Assembly (NCBI RefSeq): GCF_012184385.1 | Contig: NZ_VSRL01000054.1 | Coordinates: 1 to 43,164 of the forward strand | Length of the DNA: 43,164 nucleotides | Direction: 5' to 3' | Origin: Lentzea indica | GTDB lineage: Bacteria > Actinomycetota > Actinomycetes > Mycobacteriales > Pseudonocardiaceae | Shown here: piece by piece, positions 39,027 to 43,164 of the stretch | Position numbering within the stretch: the stretch's first letter is position 1 | Layout of the letters: each line of letters begins with the position of its first letter | Translations under genes and position numbers: made by a program | Notes under the pieces: model-generated | Seen by the model: only the letters and a program-made list of their open reading frames with translations | Told to the model about the DNA's origin: nothing | Databases searched by the model: none

Positions 39027-39898
39027 ATGGCCTCAGTCGTCCAGTGGATCCAGGGGACCCGCCCGCGCACTCTGCCCAACTCGATCGCTCCGGTGATCGT
39101 GGGCGCGGCGGCGGCACACCACATCGACGAGTTCAACGTGCTCTACACGGTGCTCGCTCTGGTCGTGTCGGTGGCGCTGCAGATCGGCGTGAACTACGCC
39201 AACGACTACTCCGACGGCATCCGCGGCACCGACGACAACCGGGTGGGGCCGTTCCGCCTGACCGGTTCCGGTGCCGCGGAGCCTTCTTCGGTCCGGCTGG
39301 CCGCGTTCATCTCGCTCGGCGTGGGTGCGCTGGCCGGGATCGTGCTGGTGGCGCTGTCCGGGTACTGGTGGATGATCGCGTTCGGCGCCGTGTGCCTTGC
39401 CGGAGCGTGGTTCTACACGGGTGGCAAGCGTCCGTACGGCTACGCGGGCCTCGGCGAGATCGCGGTGTTCCTCTTCTTCGGCCCGGCGCGGTGCTGGGCA
39501 CGCTGTACGTGCAGTCCGGTGAGATCACCGGTATCGGCATCGGCGGCGCCATCGCGATGGGATCCATCTCGGCTGCCGTTCTGGTGGCGAACAACCTGCG
39601 CGACATCCCGACGGATGCCGTGTCAGGCAAGCGAACCCTGGCCGTGGTGCTGGGCGACAAGGACACCCGCAGGCTGTACCTGGCGCTGGTGGCGGTGCCG
39701 TTCCTGATCGCGCTGGGGATGACCGTGCGGGTGCCTTTCGCGTTGCTGGGATTCCTTGCGGCGCCGGTGTTGCTGCCCGCCGTGCGCAGGGTGGCCGCCG
39801 GGCGTGGCGGCCGTGACCTGATCCCGGTGCTGCAGTTCACCGGGTTCGCCATGCTCGCCTGGGCGATCCTGGTCAGCGCCGGGCTGTTCCTGGACTGA
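39027..39898 (+). pseudogene. menA: 1,4-dihydroxy-2-naphthoate polyprenyltransferase MenA (frameshifted as given)
   Basis: UbiA-family membrane prenyltransferase that attaches the polyprenyl chain to the naphthoate. The start at 39027 ([20 protein letters not shown]) has GGAGG just upstream. The first Asp-rich motif, [16 protein letters not shown], is present. After about residue 153, at 39486, the frame shifts by one base. The rest ([19 protein letters not shown], then [20 protein letters not shown] with the second Asp-rich motif, to a TGA at 39898) is in the next frame. Adding one base restores a 290-residue protein of normal length. As MenA should be essential in an organism relying on menaquinone, sequencing error is the likely cause. 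Confidence 0.88.
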
Positions 39899-39904
39899 CG
39901 CTTC

Positions 39905-40305
39905 TCACCACGCGTCTTCTGTGAACTGGGTCGGCTCGTCGTCGTCCTGCCTGGCCGGCCTGCGCGGGGCCGGTGGCGGTGCCGTCTCGCCCTTGATCAG
40001 CTCGTCGAGCTCGCGCGGTCGGCATCGAGTGCCTGGCGCACCAGCGGATCGTGGCCGGCCTCGCCGGTGAGGACCTGACGCCAGCTCAGGCCGGCGCCAC
40101 GGGCGATGCGGTCGGCCAGCTGGCGCATCGCCGGTGAGGCCTCGCTGGACTTGGCGAACTGCATCACCCTGCGAACGTCCTCAGTGGACGGTTCCTTGCC
40201 CTTGAGTGCCTGCTGGGCGGACCGCATCGCGCGATCCGTCTCAGCGACGGCGTTCGTCAGGAAGTCCTCGGCCGCGAGGATGTCCGGTGTCCGCCAGGCC
40301 GTCAT
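39905..40305 (-). pseudogene. Small helical protein B of the toxin-like operon (frameshifted as given)
   Basis: The frame from the ATG at 40305 (MTAWRTPDILAAEDFL) stops early near 39997. Inserting one G near 40011 restores ELDELIKGETAPPPAPRRPA and an acidic tail ending in FTEDAW, stop at 39905, 133 residues. It shares its start pattern (W-x-x-P-x-x-x-A-A-E), an SW-x-x-V-x-x-G-x-A-x-x-DP core and the E-D-x-W end with the preceding 149-residue protein, so the two are paralogues. Mostly helical, no membrane segment. The ATG overlaps the upstream stop by 1 nt. Function unknown. Confidence 0.6.
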
Positions 40306-40754
40306 CACCACTTGTCCTCCGCGAAGATGTCGGGGTCGTTCTCGTCGCCGTCGTCACCCCGGCCTCTGCGCGGGCCCTGCGCGTTCATGATCTCGTCGGC
40401 GGTCATGCCCTCCTGCAGCATCTGGAACGCCTGCTTCATCTTCTTTACGTTCTCCTGCTGCATGGCCTGCACGTCAGGATCCTGGGCGGCCTTGCCGGAG
40501 ACGACGTCCTCCCAGGAGAACTCGCCCGCGTCCACCTTGCGCTTCAAAGCTTTCAGCTGTTCCGGCGCGTCCTTCTCCTGCGCGGCCCGCTCGACCTGCT
40601 GGGCGATCGCCTTGAAGTCGACGGGCGGGATCGGCGGCAGCGGCGTGTCCTTCAGCCGGTTCGCGAGGTCCTGCGCCTCCTTGAAGCGAGCGTCGACCTG
40701 CGCCTCTGCCGCACGCAGCTCCGGCGACTTCCAGCTGTCGTTGGGGGTGGTCAT
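40305..40754 (-). CDS. Small helical protein A of the toxin-like operon
   Basis: 149 residues from the ATG at 40754. Helical, highly charged: SWKSPELRAAEAQVDARF at the N-terminus, GEFSWEDVVSGKAAQDPDVQ at 78-97, and an acidic C-terminus ending in EDKW. Paralogue of the next gene (see that entry). No signal peptide or membrane helix. Translationally coupled on both sides (TGATG overlaps). It could be a chaperone, adaptor or secretion partner of the neighbouring large protein; nothing in the sequence proves this. Confidence 0.65.
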   Translation of the reverse strand: MTTPNDSWKSPELRAAEAQVDARFKEAQDLANRLKDTPLPPIPPVDFKAIAQQVERAAQEKDAPEQLKALKRKVDAGEFSWEDVVSGKAAQDPDVQAMQQENVKKMKQAFQMLQEGMTADEIMNAQGPRRGRGDDGDENDPDIFAEDKW

Positions 40755-41737
40755 CAGTTCTCCCTCGCGAAGAGTCCGCGCTGGATCGGCCTGGCGTCAC
40801 CGCGGATGTCGCTCACCTCGGCGCGCTGTGCGAGGGTTCGCCACTGCCGCAAGTCTACTTCGGACAGACCGAGCTGTTGGGCCGTTTCGTAGTTCTCGCC
40901 GAGGAAGTGCAGCACGGCCTGCTCGCCGAGGACGCCGATGATCTCGAACTCCGCGCCACGGTAGGTGCAGAGCGTGCGGACCAGCTGGAGGTCTTCGACG
41001 ACCGCGTCCGGCACCTCGAGGAACTTGGCCCCGTTCTCCTCGGTGAAGTCCGGCGGCGCGGGCTGACCGGCCAGCGGGTGCAGCAGGACGCTTCCAGGGG
41101 CCGGGCCGAAGTCGATGTCGAACTCCTGACCGCGGTACCGGCCGATCAGTCCACGCCGGACGGTCGGACGCAGCGGAACCGGTGCCTGCCAAAACCTTCC
41201 GGGCCCGAAGCCGACGTCACCCGTCGGGATCCAGCCGGTCTGGCGGTTGAGGTACTTGCCGACGCTGCGCCCGTCGCCGTTCGGCTCGAACCGCCACAGT
41301 TCAGTGCCGGCAGGCAGTTCGCAGAGTTCCATGACGTACTCGGGGATCGGCTGCGCACTCGGCGTGTACCCCGTGCCGGTGAAGGGCACCGGGTAGACGC
41401 GGGTCGTGCCCATCTTCTGCGCGCCCTCGATCGTCGGGCCACCGAAGCTGGTGTCGAAGATCTCCGTGTTGTGCGCGAGGAACCGCAGCAGGTACTGCGT
41501 TCCCCTCGGCCAGTCCGCGACCTTGTCGACGCCGAACACCTCGGCGAACTGGTCGGCGGTGCCCTGCGGGAAGTCCTGGCCGCGCGTCACGAACCCGGCG
41601 GTGCGGTGCGGCTCGAACTTGCCGGGCACGACGACGTTGCCCAGGTAGAGCTGCGCGATCGCGGGATGCACGATCTTCTGCAGGATGGTCTCCGGCCCGA
41701 TGCCGGCCGCCTTGCGGACGGCCTGTGGGGTGCTCAT
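40754..41737 (-). CDS. Two-part protein: toxin-like domain plus two YRG repeats, unknown function
   Basis: 327 residues from the ATG at 41737, which overlaps the upstream stop (ATGA); seven extra in-frame residues upstream are rejected. Residues ~12-173 align with the C-terminal domain of the large protein at 42153: GFVTRGQDF vs GSIARGQDV, SFGGPT vs PFGGPK, PFTGTGYT vs PFTGTGST, IPEY...LPAGTELWR vs VPEW...LPDRAEIWQ, TGWIP vs FGWTK. Residues ~197-256 and ~257-316 are two copies of a repeat beginning YRGQEFDID / YRGAEFEII that also occurs in the 139-residue neighbour. No signal peptide. It could be a second effector, or an immunity or decoy protein. Confidence 0.65.
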   Translation of the reverse strand: MSTPQAVRKAAGIGPETILQKIVHPAIAQLYLGNVVVPGKFEPHRTAGFVTRGQDFPQGTADQFAEVFGVDKVADWPRGTQYLLRFLAHNTEIFDTSFGGPTIEGAQKMGTTRVYPVPFTGTGYTPSAQPIPEYVMELCELPAGTELWRFEPNGDGRSVGKYLNRQTGWIPTGDVGFGPGRFWQAPVPLRPTVRRGLIGRYRGQEFDIDFGPAPGSVLLHPLAGQPAPPDFTEENGAKFLEVPDAVVEDLQLVRTLCTYRGAEFEIIGVLGEQAVLHFLGENYETAQQLGLSEVDLRQWRTLAQRAEVSDIRGDARPIQRGLFAREN

Positions 41738-42153
41738 CCCGGGTTCCTCTCCTTCCACCGCGCCAGGTAGTCGGTGCGGTCGACCCGCACGTCCGCCAGC
41801 TCCCCGACGTCGAGTGTGGCCGTGTAGCCGTTGTACTGGTCGCCGTCGAGGCCGTTCTGCGCCGCCCAGACGTACTCGCCGCCGGCGTATCCCGCCTGGG
41901 CCTTGCCGTTCTCCACCGAGATGACGTTGAACGGCTGCCCGCGCCAGAGGGCCGTCATCTTCTCGACGTACCAGGCGTCGAGCTCCATGACGGGCACCGT
42001 CTTGAACTCCCGGTCACCGTACTTTTCGAAGCCCTCGGCGTTGACGTAGGACACCCCGGGAACCTTGCGGATCCAGACGTCCTTCTCGCCTTCGCTGCCC
42101 GCGTAGTAGACCTCGCCGCGGTACTCGGCCATCTCCTGCGAGTACTTGGTCAT
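41734..42153 (-). CDS. YRG-repeat protein, candidate immunity or accessory protein
   Basis: 139 residues from the ATG at 42153 (TGATG overlap with the large upstream gene). Two diverged copies of a ~60-residue unit: AEYRGEVYYAGSEGEKDVWI (~9-66) and ALWRGQPFNVISVENGKAQA (~68-130). They resemble the two repeats at the end of the next protein. Soluble, acidic, beta-rich. A small soluble protein coupled directly behind a large multidomain gene is the usual place of an immunity protein in polymorphic-toxin loci; that reading is inference. Confidence 0.65.
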   Translation of the reverse strand: MTKYSQEMAEYRGEVYYAGSEGEKDVWIRKVPGVSYVNAEGFEKYGDREFKTVPVMELDAWYVEKMTALWRGQPFNVISVENGKAQAGYAGGEYVWAAQNGLDGDQYNGYTATLDVGELADVRVDRTDYLARWKERNPG

Positions 42154-43164
42154 CAGAGCTTCGTCCAGCCGAACTTGCGGTCGTACACGGCATGCAGTTT
42201 CTCACTGCCGTCCTCGTTCACCTGCCAGATCTCCGCACGATCAGGCAACGGCGTGCCGCCGTCGACGCGCCACTCCGGCACACCGCCCATCGTGGAGCCG
42301 GTGCCGGTGAACGGGTCGTACCCGTCGTAGACCTTGGCTGACCCTCCCGCCGCGGCCATCTGCTTCTGCGACGACTCGTAGTGCGCCTGCTCCTGCGGCG
42401 ACTGGTACTCGCTCTCCTGGCGCGGACCGAACGTGTTGAAGTCCGGCGTGTCCTTCTTCGGCCCGCCGAACGGCACGTTGTGCGCACCGGCGTTCTGATC
42501 GGTGATCTCGTACCGCAACTGCATCGCGGACGGCGCGTTCTCGGGGATGGGGGTCCAGCCCTTGCCCTTGTCGTCCAGCGCGAGGCCGTCCCTGAGGCCC
42601 GCCGGGGTGTTGATGGGGGCGACGTCCTGGCCCCTGGCGATCGAACCGCCCATCTGGTTCTGCCAGTCCGCCTGCTTGGTGCCCGGCGCGTGAGGCTGGT
42701 CCGGTAGATAGGTGCTGAGCGCGCCCTGGTTCAGCGCCTTGGTGACGATGTCGCCAGTGCCGACCTTGATCTGGTTGCGGACGTCGGCCACGTCCTTCGC
42801 CTCGGAGGGCGAGAGCTCGGTGGACAGCTTCTGGCTCAGCTCGACGTACCGGTCCCGCTCAGCCTGGTTGGGCAGAATCTGCTCGAGCTGGTGCTGGTAC
42901 CCCTGCCCCTGCGCCGCCATCGCGGCCGCGTCGAAGTGCCCCTTGAGGTCCGGGCCACTGCTCGTCTGGCCGCCGCCGGCGTTCTCGGCCTGGCCGTCGT
43001 TGCCGGTGGCCGCGTCGTCGCCGTGCGTTTTCGGGTCGGCGTTGTCGGCCGGGGTGCTGTCGTGGCCGGGCTGGGTGTCGTGGGGCTTGCCGTCTTCGCT
43101 GTCGTGCGGCTTGCCGTCAGTGTCATGCGGCTTGCCGTCGTCGGGCCGGCCGTCGCTGTCGTGC
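42153..43164 (-). CDS. Large polymorphic-toxin-like protein, C-terminal part (5' end beyond window)
   Basis: Open from the right edge to a TGA at 42153; 336 residues visible, no start seen (an internal ATG at 42920 is not supported as the start). The visible part begins with acidic DGKPHD repeats, then a Gly/Gln-rich linker, a helical stretch (~residues 92-135) and a C-terminal domain of ~205 residues (42156-42770) with GSIARGQDV, NVPFGGPK, YDPFTGTGST and VPEWRVDGG before PLPDRAEIWQV. Repeat linker plus a compact C-terminal domain is how polymorphic or type VII-secreted toxins look. The order R / TGTGST / AEIW loosely recalls R-STS-E of ADP-ribosyltransferases, which is speculative. Confidence 0.55.
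   Translation of the reverse strand, partial: HDSDGRPDDGKPHDTDGKPHDSEDGKPHDTQPGHDSTPADNADPKTHGDDAATGNDGQAENAGGGQTSSGPDLKGHFDAAAMAAQGQGYQHQLEQILPNQAERDRYVELSQKLSTELSPSEAKDVADVRNQIKVGTGDIVTKALNQGALSTYLPDQPHAPGTKQADWQNQMGGSIARGQDVAPINTPAGLRDGLALDDKGKGWTPIPENAPSAMQLRYEITDQNAGAHNVPFGGPKKDTPDFNTFGPRQESEYQSPQEQAHYESSQKQMAAAGGSAKVYDGYDPFTGTGSTMGGVPEWRVDGGTPLPDRAEIWQVNEDGSEKLHAVYDRKFGWTKL
43077..43163 (-). repeat. DGKPHD tandem repeat in the toxin-like protein
   Basis: Three DGKPHD units plus degenerate flanks, spaced 7-8 residues apart, visible in the DNA as near-identical copies of a ~16-nt unit with core GGCTTGCCGTC. It continues to or past the window edge. Probably a flexible linker. Confidence 0.75.

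Overview
The window is a high-GC actinobacterial chromosome segment, most likely from a member of the Pseudonocardiales (Lentzea, Saccharothrix or Amycolatopsis type). This rests on the strong G/C third-position bias, the many GTG and TTG starts, the menaquinone gene order, which resembles that around Rv0555-Rv0562 of Mycobacterium tuberculosis, and the full nuoA-N operon. I see no tRNA, rRNA, CRISPR array or insertion sequence.

Layout, left to right. 1-1339: a membrane-anchored acidic Pro/Glu-rich protein running off the left edge. 1484-2407: a RarD-type EamA transporter. 2411-3412: a long-chain polyprenyl diphosphate synthase. 3432-18998: the complete 14-gene nuoN-to-nuoA operon (minus strand), with almost every junction overlapping or within 10 nt. 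19061-19132: a regulatory leader carrying two exact matches to the Rex operator pattern and an iron-box-like palindrome. 19265-23518: menJ-like reductase, menG and two GT4 glycosyltransferases. 23664-25787: an inositol-monophosphatase family enzyme, a two-helix membrane protein and a DUF3800-like protein. 25826-29471: the paaABCDE phenylacetyl-CoA epoxidase operon. 29481-29927: a DUF3592-like membrane protein. 29991-37799: isochorismate synthase, an SDR, a GrpB-family protein, a secreted M1 peptidase, menD, menB and menE. 37877-38980: a secreted DPBB-like/SH3b protein behind a short structured leader. 39027-39898: menA. 39905 to the right edge: a five-gene translationally coupled operon of unknown function that looks like a polymorphic-toxin/accessory locus.

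How they work together: isochorismate synthase, MenD, MenE and MenB build the naphthoate ring. The polyprenyl synthase makes the side chain, MenA joins the two, MenG methylates and MenJ partly saturates the chain. Complex I (NuoA-N) then reduces the menaquinone. menC is not in the window. The Rex-type sites predict that nuo expression follows the NADH/NAD+ ratio.

Two points deserve attention. First, three genes (menJ, menA and the last gene of the right-hand operon) are each broken by what looks like loss of a single base in a G/C dinucleotide. Two are core menaquinone genes, so sequencing or assembly error is more likely than true decay. Second, the right-hand operon encodes two proteins sharing a ~160-200-residue domain, four copies of a YRG-type repeat across two proteins, and a pair of sibling proteins with matching ends (W-x-x-P-x-x-x-A-A-E near the N-terminus, E-D-x-W at the C-terminus). 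I do not recognise this as a described system, and it is the best novelty candidate here.
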